Shown here in pieces: positions 22,589 through 29,899 of a DNA stretch of 64,000 nucleotides (its first letter is position 1; every line of letters begins with the position of its first letter). The stretch is from the NCBI RefSeq assembly GCF_019857225.1, contig NZ_JAFJSY010000025.1:62001-126000 (forward strand), written 5' to 3'. The translations under genes were made by a program, and so were the position numbers. The stretch is from Streptomyces plumbidurans. Lineage in GTDB: Bacteria > Actinomycetota > Actinomycetes > Streptomycetales > Streptomycetaceae. The notes under the pieces were generated by a model, which saw only the letters and a program-made list of their open reading frames with translations, did no database searches and was not told where the DNA came from.

Positions 22589-22661
22589 AGCGCCGTAGCT
22601 CAGTTGGCAGAGCAGCGACCCTCTAAGTCGCAGTGCGCGGGTTCGAGTCCCGTCGGCGTTA
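22589..22661 (+). tRNA. tRNA-Arg (UCU) with C33
   Basis: A 73-nt cloverleaf. The acceptor stem AGCGCCG/CGGCGTT has seven pairs with one G-T. T8 and A9 follow, then the D arm GCTC/GAGC and anticodon stem GCGAC/GTCGC (both perfect). The loop is CCTCTAA, and the T arm GCGGG-TTCGAGT-CCCGT has one G-T. The discriminator is A73, and CCA is not encoded. The anticodon at 22622-22624 is TCT, reading AGA/AGG, codons rare in Streptomyces. Position 33 is C instead of the nearly invariant U, which could weaken decoding. It is likely phage-encoded and supplements a rare codon, or is a remnant. Confidence 0.85.
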
Positions 22662-22694
22662 CTTCAATTCCCCTTCCAGTGACTGGAGTTACCC

Positions 22695-23051
22695 ATGCGC
22701 GTGCGCATCGCTGTCGCCACGCTCGGCATGAGCGCCGTGGCCTTCCTGACCGCCTGCTCTTCCGGCTCCGCCGACCCGGACGGTCAGGGCGCCGCGGTGA
22801 CGTGCGAGAGCTTCGTCAAGGACCGATTGAAGTCGCCTGGCAGCGCCAAGTTCCCCGGCGTCACGGACCCCGACTACGCCAAGATCATCACGGTCAGCGG
22901 CAAGAAGCCCTGGAAGTACCAGATCAACGGCTACGTCGACAGCGACAACAGCTTCGGCGCCAGTGTCCGCAGCGACTACGTGTGCACCGTGTCCACCAAG
23001 AACGGCGACACCTGGCACCTCGACTACATGCGCATCACCGAGCGCCAGTAG
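22695..23051 (+). CDS. lipoprotein with 'SPGSAKFP' domain
   Basis: A 118-residue exported lipoprotein: signal peptide MRVRIAVATLGMSAVAF followed by the lipobox LTAC at residues 18-21 and a Ser/Gly linker. The body contains ESFVKDRLKSPGSAKFPGV and later WKYQINGYVDSDNSFGASVRSDYVC, a pattern common in small actinobacterial and phage lipoproteins. Anchored outside the membrane, it may block superinfection or modify the cell surface; this is inference from location in a prophage. It directly follows the tRNA. Confidence 0.78.
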   Translation: MRVRIAVATLGMSAVAFLTACSSGSADPDGQGAAVTCESFVKDRLKSPGSAKFPGVTDPDYAKIITVSGKKPWKYQINGYVDSDNSFGASVRSDYVCTVSTKNGDTWHLDYMRITERQ

Positions 23052-23061
23052 CCCACCGACC

Positions 23062-23122
23062 GCCCGGCGGCCGTACACGCGACCCGCGCACCAGCGCACC
23101 GACTCGCTACCGGCCGCCGGGC
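23062..23122 (+). terminator. intergenic hairpin after the lipoprotein gene
   Basis: GCCCGGCGGCCG (23062-23073) pairs perfectly with CGGCCGCCGGGC (23111-23122). The loop is 37 bases, long for a terminator, but the 12-bp GC stem is strong. It lies between the lipoprotein stop and the next ribosome site. Confidence 0.4.
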
Positions 23123-23139
23123 CTCACAGGAGAGACACA

Positions 23140-23496
23140 ATGATCATCATCAATCCTGGCTCTGGCCCCGTCTCGGAAGCCACAGAAGAGAACGCAACGG
23201 GCAACACGGCCGTGTTCGTCCTCGACCTCGGCGCCAAGGGCCTCCCGGTCAGCGACGCGGTCCGGCACCCGGAAGCCGACTACGGAGACGGCCGCTACGC
23301 CTTCACTCTCGCCATGGCCGACGGACGCAGCATCGAGATCCAGATGCCTGGGCTGCCCGTCGAACGCGTGCGTTACCTGGGCGAGGACGGCCAGAACATC
23401 TGGGACTTCCCCCGCCTCTACGTGGACGACTCGTCCTGGGTGTGGAACTACGCCCTCGACGCCTGCGAGCCGGACGACGAGGACGACGACCGATGA
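23140..23496 (+). CDS. hypothetical protein
   Basis: A 118-residue protein with an AGGAGAG site before the ATG at 23140. It is beta-rich (TAVFVLDLGAKGLPVSDAVRH, RYAFTLAMADGRSIEIQMPGLPVERVRYLG, RLYVDDSSWVWNYALDAC) and ends in an acidic DDEDDD tail. This looks like a small beta-sandwich protein; such proteins recur in Streptomyces phages without a known role. It overlaps the next gene by 4 bases. Confidence 0.65.
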   Translation: MIIINPGSGPVSEATEENATGNTAVFVLDLGAKGLPVSDAVRHPEADYGDGRYAFTLAMADGRSIEIQMPGLPVERVRYLGEDGQNIWDFPRLYVDDSSWVWNYALDACEPDDEDDDR

Positions 23497-23825
23497 ACAC
23501 CAGCCCCTTCGGCATCCCCACCGGCCCCGTCGACACCAGACCGGCCGGCTTCTACGAGTCCAACGAGCAGGCCGCGATCCTGCGCGAGACGCTTAGCAAC
23601 GCCGGCCTCGAACTGGGCCAGTACGAGCGGATGCTCGTCGACTGGCTGTCCCGCTGGGACTGGGCGACGGTCGCCGTCATCGCGTCCTGGGTGGCGCGCG
23701 CCGCGGCGGCCCGCGAGACGGAGAAGGACACCCGCGGCGGCGACCAGCCGCACGAGGGCGAGTCCACTCCGGCGCCGGAGCCGACGCAGTGCGCCACCGA
23801 CGGCAGTGGGGGAGAGGACCAGTGA
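23493..23825 (+). CDS. hypothetical helical protein
   Basis: A 110-residue protein with a helical core (AAILRETLSNAGLELGQYERMLVDWLSRWDWATVAVIASWVARAAAARE) and a disordered acidic/proline tail. It overlaps both neighbours by 4 bases. It resembles small accessory proteins found beside regulators in Streptomyces mobile elements. No function is proposed. Confidence 0.62.
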   Translation: MNTSPFGIPTGPVDTRPAGFYESNEQAAILRETLSNAGLELGQYERMLVDWLSRWDWATVAVIASWVARAAAARETEKDTRGGDQPHEGESTPAPEPTQCATDGSGGEDQ

Positions 23826-24250
23826 GCCAGACGCCCGCCATGACCGTCGTCACGCGCCGCGCACTCGTGCGCCAACTCGTCGAGGACGACCCGACATTGA
23901 GCCAGCGCGCCATCGCAGCTCAACTCGGCGTCAGCAAGGACACCGTGCGCCGCGACCTCGAAGAGATGAGCCGCGCGCAGAGCCACACCGAGCCGGAGCC
24001 CGCCGCGGATGAGCCGCAGGCCGCGCCAGCGCCCACCGGCCAGACGCCCCCCAGTGCGCCACCGGGCTACCTACTGCTCCAGCTCGACGAGCCGCTGCGC
24101 CAGGCCCTCGCCGCACTGCGCGCCACCGTCGGCGCGGCCGACACCCACGAGCAGAACGTCAAGGCTGCCCGCGCCGCGATCCGGTCCGTGGCAGACGTCG
24201 TCCTCGAGGAGCAGGGCATCGCGCCGGCTGCTGTCGATAAGGGCGAGTGA
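23822..24250 (+). CDS. winged-helix (DeoR-like N-terminus) regulatory protein
   Basis: A 142-residue protein. The N-terminal 45 residues form a helix-turn-helix (RALVRQLVEDDPTLSQRAIAAQLGVSKDTVRRDLEEM) in the DeoR/MarR style. A Pro/Ala-rich linker and a helical C-terminal domain (LDEPLRQALAALRATVGAADTHEQNVKAARAAIRSVADVV) complete it. It probably binds DNA and dimerises through the C-terminus. The GTG start overlaps the upstream stop. Target unknown. Confidence 0.72.
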   Translation: MSQTPAMTVVTRRALVRQLVEDDPTLSQRAIAAQLGVSKDTVRRDLEEMSRAQSHTEPEPAADEPQAAPAPTGQTPPSAPPGYLLLQLDEPLRQALAALRATVGAADTHEQNVKAARAAIRSVADVVLEEQGIAPAAVDKGE

Positions 24251-24582
24251 CCGCCATGACCGAGCAGCCTGAACCGATCGTGCAGATCACCCGCTACGAG
24301 GTGTCCGTCCTCCCCGAGAACGACATCAACCGGAGCGTCTTCACGATCTACGTGGAGAACCGCGGCGATGACCGGTGGGCCGTCGTCCGGCGCCGCGAGT
24401 GCATGAACGCCAAGGGCGAGTGGTCCTACGAACTCCGCCCCTCCGAACGCGACGACGAGTGGCTGGCCGACCACCGCTTCAACCGGGTGACTGCGCTGGA
24501 GCTGGCGAAGTGGGCTGCCCCGCGGATCGTCGCCAACGGCCACACCGCAGTCGACGCGTACCGCCGAACCCACCCCGCATGA
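24247..24582 (+). CDS. hypothetical protein
   Basis: A 111-residue protein starting at the GTG at 24247, or at the ATG at 24256; the GTG is favoured by an AAGGG site about five bases upstream. It is beta-rich in its first half (IVQITRYEVSVLPENDINRSVFTIYVEN) with WSYELRPSERDDEWLADHRF and a helical end. No recognised family. It is followed by a 13-bp hairpin. Confidence 0.62.
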   Translation: MTAMTEQPEPIVQITRYEVSVLPENDINRSVFTIYVENRGDDRWAVVRRRECMNAKGEWSYELRPSERDDEWLADHRFNRVTALELAKWAAPRIVANGHTAVDAYRRTHPA

Positions 24583-24590
24583 CGACGAGC

Positions 24591-24623
24591 GCGGGCGCCG
24601 CAGCTGGAACCTGCGGCGCCCGC
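24591..24623 (+). terminator. perfect 13-bp hairpin
   Basis: GCGGGCGCCGCAG (24591-24603) pairs with CTGCGGCGCCCGC (24611-24623) around a seven-base loop, beginning 8 bases after the stop of the previous gene. This is a likely terminator or 3' end stabiliser. The next gene has its own ribosome site (AGGAG) downstream. Confidence 0.6.
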
Positions 24624-24656
24624 ACCACCCCGAACCCTACGACCAGGAGCCTGACC

Positions 24657-24872
24657 ATGACCGAACGCCAGACGACCGCCCGCGAATCGATCGAGAACCT
24701 GTGGGACCGGGCCACTCCCGTCCGCCCCCTGCTGGACACCCACCGCGCCGAGATCACTGAAGGCAACGCCGACTGGCTCGACAGCGTTGGCGAGGTCGAC
24801 GCGGCTCGCCTGCTGCGCGCGGTAGCCGCTGACCTTCGCGCGGCCATCGCTACCGCTGGGGGTGCGCGGTGA
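24657..24872 (+). CDS. hypothetical small protein
   Basis: A 71-residue, mostly helical protein (TARESIENLWDRATPVRPLLDTHRAEITEGNADWLDSVGEVDAARLLRAVAADLRAAIATA). The AGGAG at about 24640-24645 provides translation initiation. It overlaps the next gene by 4 bases. Not recognised. Confidence 0.6.
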   Translation: MTERQTTARESIENLWDRATPVRPLLDTHRAEITEGNADWLDSVGEVDAARLLRAVAADLRAAIATAGGAR

Positions 24873-25171
24873 GCGCCGACACCACACACGACAACCTCGC
24901 CGTCGACCAGCTGCCCACCCTGGGCGAACTCGGCGGCCCGTGTCCCTGCGGTCGCGGCGAAACCATCGGAACCTGCCACTTCACCAGCAACCGCATGTGG
25001 TTCCGCGTCTTCCACGACGGCAGCACCAGCTTCCACTGGGAGAACGCCGCCGACTGGGTGTGCGTCGACTGCATCGCCGACATCGCCATCGCGGTCGCGA
25101 CCGGGGAGATCCGTGCCGCGATCCGCCGCATTGGCCAAGAACGCCACGCCGCCCCGCCGACCATCGCCTGA
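24869..25171 (+). CDS. hypothetical cysteine-containing protein
   Basis: A 100-residue protein with GGPCPCGRGETIGTC near the N-terminus and WVCVDCIADIAIAV in the second half; the paired cysteines could form one zinc site. GTG start overlapping the previous stop. It is followed by an 8-bp hairpin. Function unknown. Confidence 0.62.
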   Translation: MSADTTHDNLAVDQLPTLGELGGPCPCGRGETIGTCHFTSNRMWFRVFHDGSTSFHWENAADWVCVDCIADIAIAVATGEIRAAIRRIGQERHAAPPTIA

Positions 25172-25183
25172 ATCGTCCCGCCC

Positions 25184-25206
25184 GTGGGGGCCACACCAGC
25201 CCCCAC
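25184..25206 (+). terminator. short intergenic hairpin
   Basis: GTGGGGGC (25184-25191) pairs perfectly with GCCCCCAC (25199-25206) around a 7-base loop, just before the ribosome site of the gene at 25226. Possibly an attenuator. Confidence 0.45.
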
Positions 25207-25225
25207 CCCCAACCCGGAGAACCCC

Positions 25226-26407
25226 ATGACCGACCAGACCGAGACCACCGCATCGCCATCGAACCGGCGGGCGTTCGTCCACAACGCGATCACTGACGCA
25301 CTGTCCGCCGCAGGGGACTGGGTGCCGCTGAGCGTCCGCATCGCCGCAACCCGGGCAGCACTCGCCGAGGTCGACGCCTGGTACGCAGGAGGCGCCCCGC
25401 CCGCTGCTGCTGGTGTGGCGCCCGCCGCCAATCAGACCGACCTCGGCACCGAGTTCGTCCGCCAGGCCGACCAGCCGGACGAGGCAGCAATCGCCGCCTT
25501 TGAGGCCAGCCTGCCGGAGCACACCGAGCCCAAAGCCGACTCAAAGGCCGAGCGCCGCGACCGGTACGCCGCAGCCATGGCGAAGCGGGACGGCGACACG
25601 TGGCCGACCCAGTACGCGGACGACGAGGCCGACTACCGGCGGCGCGCCGACGCGGTGATGGCTGTCGCGGACGCCGAACAAGCCGAACTGCAGGGCCGCC
25701 TCGCCCACCTGCAGACGACCAGCGAGGCTGCCGGGATCCTGCTCGCCCGCACAACCGACCACCGCGACCGATTCCAGGCCGCCATCGAGCGCGTTCAGGG
25801 CGTGCTGCCGTTCGCTGAGCAGGTCGCCGCAACCTCCGGGCCGGGCCCGGCCTCCGCTGTGAACGCCGTCCTCGACCGGCTGCGCGCCGCCCTCGACGGC
25901 ACCGAACCCGCTGCCGCGTCTGTCGTCGATCAGACCGAGCCCGACGACACCGACCTGACCGAGGCGGACATCGACCGGATGATGGCCGCCAGTGTGCCTG
26001 TGCAGATCGTCACCGCGCCGCCGCAGACCTACGCTGCCGCGCCTGCCGTCGACCGGGCCGCCGTCCTCCGTGAAGCCGCCGACGCCCTTGGCCGCATGGA
26101 CTACGACGCCGACAGCAACGACTACGGCTACGACACGTACCGCGACGCCTGGAACGGCGGGGTGATGGACGGCGCCGACCTGCTGCGCCGCCTGGCCGAC
26201 GAGGCGCAGCAGCAGCCCGCGGCGCACGTCTACCTGTCCACCGGCTGCCTGCACGGCCAGCACGGCTACTGCTCGAACGTCGACGGCATCGCCGGGCTGA
26301 AGAAGCCCGCGCAGTGCAAGTTCTGCGCCGCACCATGCGTCTGCCCCTGCCACCACAAGACGCAGCAGCAGTCCGCGGCGGCCGACGGCGAGGAGCCGCA
26401 GCCGTGA
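25226..26407 (+). CDS. large hypothetical protein with C-terminal zinc-ribbon
   Basis: A 393-residue protein of the multi-segment kind frequent in Streptomyces phages. Parts of it read as repeats of short conserved blocks: NRRAFVHNAITDALSAAGDWVPLSVRIAATRAALAEVDAW near the start, long acidic helices in the middle, and AVLREAADALGRMDYDADSNDYGYDTYRDAWNGGVMDGADLLRRLADE near the end. The C-terminus is STGCLHGQHGYCSNV ... CKFCAAPCVCPCHH, a metal-binding cysteine/histidine cluster. Such proteins are widespread but uncharacterised. It overlaps the next small gene by 4 bases. Confidence 0.7.
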   Translation: MTDQTETTASPSNRRAFVHNAITDALSAAGDWVPLSVRIAATRAALAEVDAWYAGGAPPAAAGVAPAANQTDLGTEFVRQADQPDEAAIAAFEASLPEHTEPKADSKAERRDRYAAAMAKRDGDTWPTQYADDEADYRRRADAVMAVADAEQAELQGRLAHLQTTSEAAGILLARTTDHRDRFQAAIERVQGVLPFAEQVAATSGPGPASAVNAVLDRLRAALDGTEPAAASVVDQTEPDDTDLTEADIDRMMAASVPVQIVTAPPQTYAAAPAVDRAAVLREAADALGRMDYDADSNDYGYDTYRDAWNGGVMDGADLLRRLADEAQQQPAAHVYLSTGCLHGQHGYCSNVDGIAGLKKPAQCKFCAAPCVCPCHHKTQQQSAAADGEEPQP

Positions 26408-26622
26408 GCCACGCCTGGGCGATCGCCGCCGTCATCGCATCCATCCCGCTCGCCGTCCTCCTGGTCCTGCTGATCGGATTCATCGCGTACCGGGTCGTCG
26501 CCAACGACGTCGCGGGAAGACTCCGTGACGACGCCGCGCGCCTGCCAGGCGGCCCGCTCGACCCGCGGGCCGCCGGCCTCCAGTACGCCGCCGAAACGGT
26601 GGAGCGCTGGGGGAGGCGATGA
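26404..26622 (+). CDS. small single-pass membrane protein
   Basis: A 72-residue protein with a strong N-terminal hydrophobic helix (AWAIAAVIASIPLAVLLVLLIGFIAY) and a basic, then polar, cytoplasmic or extracellular tail. GTG start coupled to the previous gene. Function unknown; it is the last gene before an inverted regulator. Confidence 0.6.
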   Translation: MSHAWAIAAVIASIPLAVLLVLLIGFIAYRVVANDVAGRLRDDAARLPGGPLDPRAAGLQYAAETVERWGRR

Positions 26623-26634
26623 AACCGGCACCGG

Positions 26635-26919
26635 TCAGGCGTCGCCCTGGGCTGCCGACTTCCTCAGGTGGGCGTCCCGGATGGACTGCACGGTCGTCCA
26701 GTGAAGCCCGACCTCGTCGCCGACCGAACGCAGCGTCGCGTGAGGCCGCGCGAGCAGCTGCACGACGTCCTCGCCGCGCAGCTCGGTCAGCCGTTTGCTC
26801 TCCCGGAGAATGCGCGTCGCGGCCCGGGCCCGCTCGGCAGGGTCCTTGATCCGTTCGACCTCGGCCAAGGCGTCCAACACCCTCTGAACCTCCGCTGGAG
26901 CATGCTCCGTCACACCCAA
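26635..26919 (-). CDS. small HTH regulator, candidate repressor of the transfer-like module
   Basis: A 94-residue protein on the minus strand: a charged helical N-terminus (QRVLDALAEVERIKDPAERARAATRILRE) followed by a helix-turn-helix (LRGEDVVQLLARPHATLRSVGDEVGLHWTTVQSIRDAHLR). It is the only leftward gene in this stretch and faces away from the membrane-protein and TraB-like genes. In Streptomyces conjugative plasmids the tra genes are controlled by a nearby divergent repressor (KorA/TraR type). The inverted repeat at 26950-26967 lies in the shared upstream region. Repression of the downstream module is inferred. Confidence 0.72.
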   Translation of the reverse strand: MGVTEHAPAEVQRVLDALAEVERIKDPAERARAATRILRESKRLTELRGEDVVQLLARPHATLRSVGDEVGLHWTTVQSIRDAHLRKSAAQGDA

Positions 26920-26949
26920 TCCCCTTCAACGGGCGGGCACTTCCCCTCT

Positions 26950-26967
26950 TGTAGGTACCCCCCTACA
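26950..26967. promoter_or_regulatory. inverted repeat, candidate operator of the divergent regulator
   Basis: TGTAGG (26950-26955) and CCTACA (26962-26967) form a perfect inverted repeat with a six-base centre. It lies 31 bases upstream of the regulator start at 26919 and about 110 bases upstream of the rightward gene at 27076. Position and symmetry fit an operator for a small dimeric repressor. Confidence 0.45.
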
Positions 26968-27001
26968 GTGGAGGAGGCAGCCCGCACTGCCAACGCACAA
27001 C

Positions 27002-27038
27002 GGCCCCGGCCGACAACTTCCACGCCTCGGCCGGGGCC
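27002..27038 (+). terminator. 12-bp hairpin in the leader of the membrane-protein gene
   Basis: GGCCCCGGCCGA (27002-27013) pairs perfectly with TCGGCCGGGGCC (27027-27038). It lies in the leader of the gene at 27076, after the inverted repeat at 26950. It could act as an attenuator of the transfer-like operon or as a terminator for readthrough from upstream. Confidence 0.45.
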
Positions 27039-27075
27039 TCCCACCCTTGAACCCTTCAAGCTGCAAGGGCAGGAC

Positions 27076-27327
27076 ATGTCTGATCGTAAGAGCCGACCCT
27101 CCGCTACGCCCATACTTCGCGCCCTCGCGTGGCTCGCCGGCCTCCTTCTCCTCGCCGTCGCCGCCGTCTGGCCCGGCTTCGCCGACCAGCTGGCGCAACT
27201 CCTCTACGTCGCCGCCGCGTTCCTCATGCTCGGCGCGGCGCACCTCCTGGCGCACCCGCCGATCCTGGCGCTCGCCGCGCTGGGCGTCGCCGTCGCGCGC
27301 CACTCCCGGAGGCGCGCCGCACCGTGA
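27076..27327 (+). CDS. small two-helix membrane protein (Spd-like)
   Basis: An 83-residue protein with a basic N-terminus and two hydrophobic segments (ALAWLAGLLLLAVAAVW; YVAAAFLMLGAAHLLAHPPILALAALGVAVA), ending in RHSRRRAAP. It precedes another membrane protein and the TraB/FtsK-like translocase. Streptomyces plasmids carry small Spd membrane proteins next to traB that help spread plasmid DNA between mycelial compartments. The resemblance is by size, topology and neighbourhood, not by a diagnostic motif. Confidence 0.65.
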   Translation: MSDRKSRPSATPILRALAWLAGLLLLAVAAVWPGFADQLAQLLYVAAAFLMLGAAHLLAHPPILALAALGVAVARHSRRRAAP

Positions 27328-27650
27328 GCGACGAGTTCGCCAAAGCCGCCCGCGACGCGGTCGAGGCCGCTGACAACACCGACCAGCTGAAGCTCATCGC
27401 CGCCTTCCTCGCGGCACAGCAGCTCACCCAGCAGCAGACGTACACACAGCCGGCGTCGGCGCCCCGCGCGGACTTCAACGCCCGTAAGTGGCTCACCATC
27501 GGCGCAGTGGTGTGCGCTGTCGGCGCCATCGGTGCCGTGTTCGCCATCGCGTTCGCCCTGGCCGCCATCGCCGTCGCCATCGGCGCGGTCTGCGCCACCG
27601 GCTGCTTCCTCATCCTGCGCTCGATCTGGCGCGACATCCGTAACCGCTGA
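27324..27650 (+). CDS. membrane protein (Spd-like), coupled to the translocase
   Basis: A 108-residue protein: a soluble helical N-terminus (SDEFAKAARDAVEAADNTDQLKLIAAFLAAQQLTQQQ), then two membrane segments (LTIGAVVCAVGAIGAVFAIAFALAAIAVAIGAVC ... CFLILRSIW) and a short basic end. The soluble helix plus paired helices is similar in outline to SpdB-type proteins of Streptomyces conjugative plasmids. GTG start overlapping the gene before it, 20 bases from the translocase gene. Function by context only. Confidence 0.62.
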   Translation: MSDEFAKAARDAVEAADNTDQLKLIAAFLAAQQLTQQQTYTQPASAPRADFNARKWLTIGAVVCAVGAIGAVFAIAFALAAIAVAIGAVCATGCFLILRSIWRDIRNR

Positions 27651-27670
27651 CGGACATCACGAGAGAGACG

Positions 27671-29749
27671 ATGACCGACACCATCACGCCCGAAGCGCCG
27701 GCCGAGGCGCAGCCCGACACCAGCCCGCAGGAGGCAGCCCCGCCACCGCAGCCCGTCGACAACCCGAAACTGCCCGCACCCGGCGTCGTCACCGAGAAGC
27801 GCCGCCCGATCATCACGCCGTGGCTGCGCAACAGCCGCGACTTCCGCGCCACCACCAAGCGCGCCGCAGGCCACGCCTGGTACGCCACCGCCTTCCACGG
27901 CCTGCGCGCCCCCTGGTACGCCGCACAGCTCACCACCATGGCGCCCCGCGGCGCATGCCGCTTCGTCGCCTCGACGAACCGGTGGATCTGGGACCGCGAG
28001 GCCGCACCCCTGCGCGCCTTCGCCGTCGCCCAGGACGACGTCACCGAATACATGCAGCTCGCCCGGCTGCGCGCCGGCCGGGTCCGGCTGCGCCTGTTCG
28101 TCACCGCCGTCGCCGCCGCCTTCGGCCTCAGCTTCGCGATCTGGCTGTACGTCATGGCACCCGACATCCTGTACGCGTTCGCCGCCGGAGCCGTCCTCAC
28201 CCTCGGCTACGCCGGCCAGCAGCCCGACGCCCCCGTCATCGGCCCCGCCGTCATGCGCACCGAGCTCCAGAAGCTGACCGGGACGATCGTGCTGCGCGCC
28301 CTCGAATCGATCGGCAACCCGAAGATCGTCGCCGCCATCAAGAAGGGCGGCGACATGAACGGCATGCGCTTCACCAGCGAGATCACCCGCGACGGGCCCG
28401 GCTACCGCGCCGACCTCGACCTGCCGTACGGCGTCGTGCCCGAGGACGTCATGGAAGAGCGCCAGGCCCTCGCCTCCGGCCTGCGCCGCAAGCTCGGCTG
28501 CGTGTGGCCGTCCGGCGACCCCGACGAGCACGAAGGCCGCCTCATCCTGTGGGTGGGCGACAAGCCCATGAACGAGACCACGAAGCCGCCCTGGCCGCTG
28601 CTGAAGGAAGGCGAGGTCGACCTGTTCAAGCCGGTCGTCTTCGGCAACGACCAGCGCATGCGGGACGTCGTCGTCTGCCTCATGTTCGTCTCGGTCGTCA
28701 TCGGCTCCGTACCGCGCATGGGCAAGACGTTCCTGCTGCGCCTGCTGCTCCTCATCGCCGCCCTCGACCCGCGCGCCGCGATCCTCGCGTTCGACTTCAA
28801 GGGCACCGGCGACCTCGGCCCCCTCGAGCCGGTCTGCCACCGCTACCGGTCCGGCGAGGAAGACGAGGACCTCGAGTACGTCGTGCACGCCATGCGCGAG
28901 CTGAAGGACGAACTCAGGCGCCGCGCAAAGGTGATCCGCAACCTGCCCAAGAGCCGCTGCCCCGAGTCGAAGGTGACGCCGGCCCTCGCCAACGACAAGA
29001 GCCTCGGCCTGCACCCGATCGTCGTTGGCTTCGACGAGTGTCAAGTCCCCTTCGAGCACGAGAAGTACGGTGCCGAGCTCGAGAGCATCTGTACCGACAT
29101 CGCCAAGCGCGGCCCCGCCCTCGGCATCATCGGCATCTTCGCCACGCAGCGGCCCGACGCGAAGAGCCTGCCGCCCGGCATCTCCGCCAACGCCATCCTC
29201 CGCTTCTGCCTCAAGGTCATGAGTCACCAGGCCAACGACATGGTCCTCGGCACCGGCGCCTACAAGGCCGGCATCCGCGCCACCATGTTCAGCCGCTCCG
29301 ACCGAGGCATCTGCTGGATGTCCGGCGAAGGCGACGACCCCGTCATCGCCGCGTCCGCGTTCGTCGACGGCCCGGCCGCCGAGGGCGTCGTCGCACGCGC
29401 CCGCCAGCTGCGCGAGGCGTACGGCAACGTCACCGGCCACGCCATCGGTCAAGGCCCGTCCGCCAGCCGCGGCATGGACGTCCTCGGCGACGTCGCCAAG
29501 GTGTTCCACGCCGACGAAGAGCAGCTGTGGTGCGAGCGCATCGCTGCCCGCCTCGCAGAGACGCTGCCCGACGTCTACGGCGAATGGACAACCGCCAGCG
29601 TCGCCCCCGCACTCAAACCGTGGGGCGTCGCCACGGCCGACGTGTGGGCCACCGGAGACGACGGCAAGGGCACCACCAAACGCGGCATCAAGAAGGCCGA
29701 CGTCCTGGCCGCCGTCACTCGCCGTGACGCTGATCGGGTCGCCGCGTAG
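27671..29749 (+). CDS. FtsK/SpoIIIE-type DNA translocase (TraB-like)
   Basis: A 692-residue membrane ATPase. A proline-rich N-terminus is followed by two membrane segments at about 142-180 and the motor domain. Walker A is GSVPRMGKT (345-353), Walker B is IVVGFDECQ (about 450-458), and GIFATQRPDAKSLPPGI is the FtsK-type sensor region after it. The overall arrangement (Pro-rich arm, membrane pair, ATPase, C-terminal DNA-reading part) is that of Streptomyces TraB, which moves double-stranded plasmid DNA between cells from clt repeats. Neighbouring Spd-like genes, a divergent regulator and CTAG repeats 14 bases after its stop fit that model. A plain phage FtsK-like role cannot be excluded. Confidence 0.88.
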   Translation: MTDTITPEAPAEAQPDTSPQEAAPPPQPVDNPKLPAPGVVTEKRRPIITPWLRNSRDFRATTKRAAGHAWYATAFHGLRAPWYAAQLTTMAPRGACRFVASTNRWIWDREAAPLRAFAVAQDDVTEYMQLARLRAGRVRLRLFVTAVAAAFGLSFAIWLYVMAPDILYAFAAGAVLTLGYAGQQPDAPVIGPAVMRTELQKLTGTIVLRALESIGNPKIVAAIKKGGDMNGMRFTSEITRDGPGYRADLDLPYGVVPEDVMEERQALASGLRRKLGCVWPSGDPDEHEGRLILWVGDKPMNETTKPPWPLLKEGEVDLFKPVVFGNDQRMRDVVVCLMFVSVVIGSVPRMGKTFLLRLLLLIAALDPRAAILAFDFKGTGDLGPLEPVCHRYRSGEEDEDLEYVVHAMRELKDELRRRAKVIRNLPKSRCPESKVTPALANDKSLGLHPIVVGFDECQVPFEHEKYGAELESICTDIAKRGPALGIIGIFATQRPDAKSLPPGISANAILRFCLKVMSHQANDMVLGTGAYKAGIRATMFSRSDRGICWMSGEGDDPVIAASAFVDGPAAEGVVARARQLREAYGNVTGHAIGQGPSASRGMDVLGDVAKVFHADEEQLWCERIAARLAETLPDVYGEWTTASVAPALKPWGVATADVWATGDDGKGTTKRGIKKADVLAAVTRRDADRVAA

Positions 29750-29762
29750 ATCACGGAGCGCC

Positions 29763-29855
29763 GCTAGGCCTAGCACCCGCCACTGCTAGGCCTAGCACCC
29801 CCGCTAGCAGCAGAACACGGCCCTGACCAGGAAACTAGCGCCTAGCAGCAGGGCC
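29763..29855. repeat. CTAG-rich repeat cluster, candidate clt/translocase recognition site
   Basis: Two identical 16-mers GCTAGGCCTAGCACCC at 29763-29778 and 29785-29800 (each holding the 12-base palindrome GCTAGGCCTAGC), followed by GCTAGC (29803-29808), CTAG (29835-29838) and CCTAGCAG (29841-29848). That is seven CTAG tetramers in about 85 bases of GC-rich DNA where CTAG is normally scarce. GGCCCTG (29819-29825) and CAGGGCC (29849-29855) form a stem around the last part. The cluster starts 14 bases after the TraB-like stop. Streptomyces clt loci carry short repeats read by TraB and often sit beside traB. An iteron or terminator are alternatives. Confidence 0.6.
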
Positions 29856-29899
29856 CCGCGAGACGCCAAATACCGGCCTCAGACAGGGAAGACGCCCCC

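Noticed and set aside
22620..22626. Reading the tRNA loop so the anticodon is CTA (amber suppressor)
   Set aside because: That register breaks the anticodon stem; the GCGAC/GTCGC stem with a 7-base loop is perfect only with TCT.
29763..29855. A CRISPR array
   Set aside because: There are only two full repeats with a 6-base spacer, the repeats are palindromic and short, and no cas gene is present.
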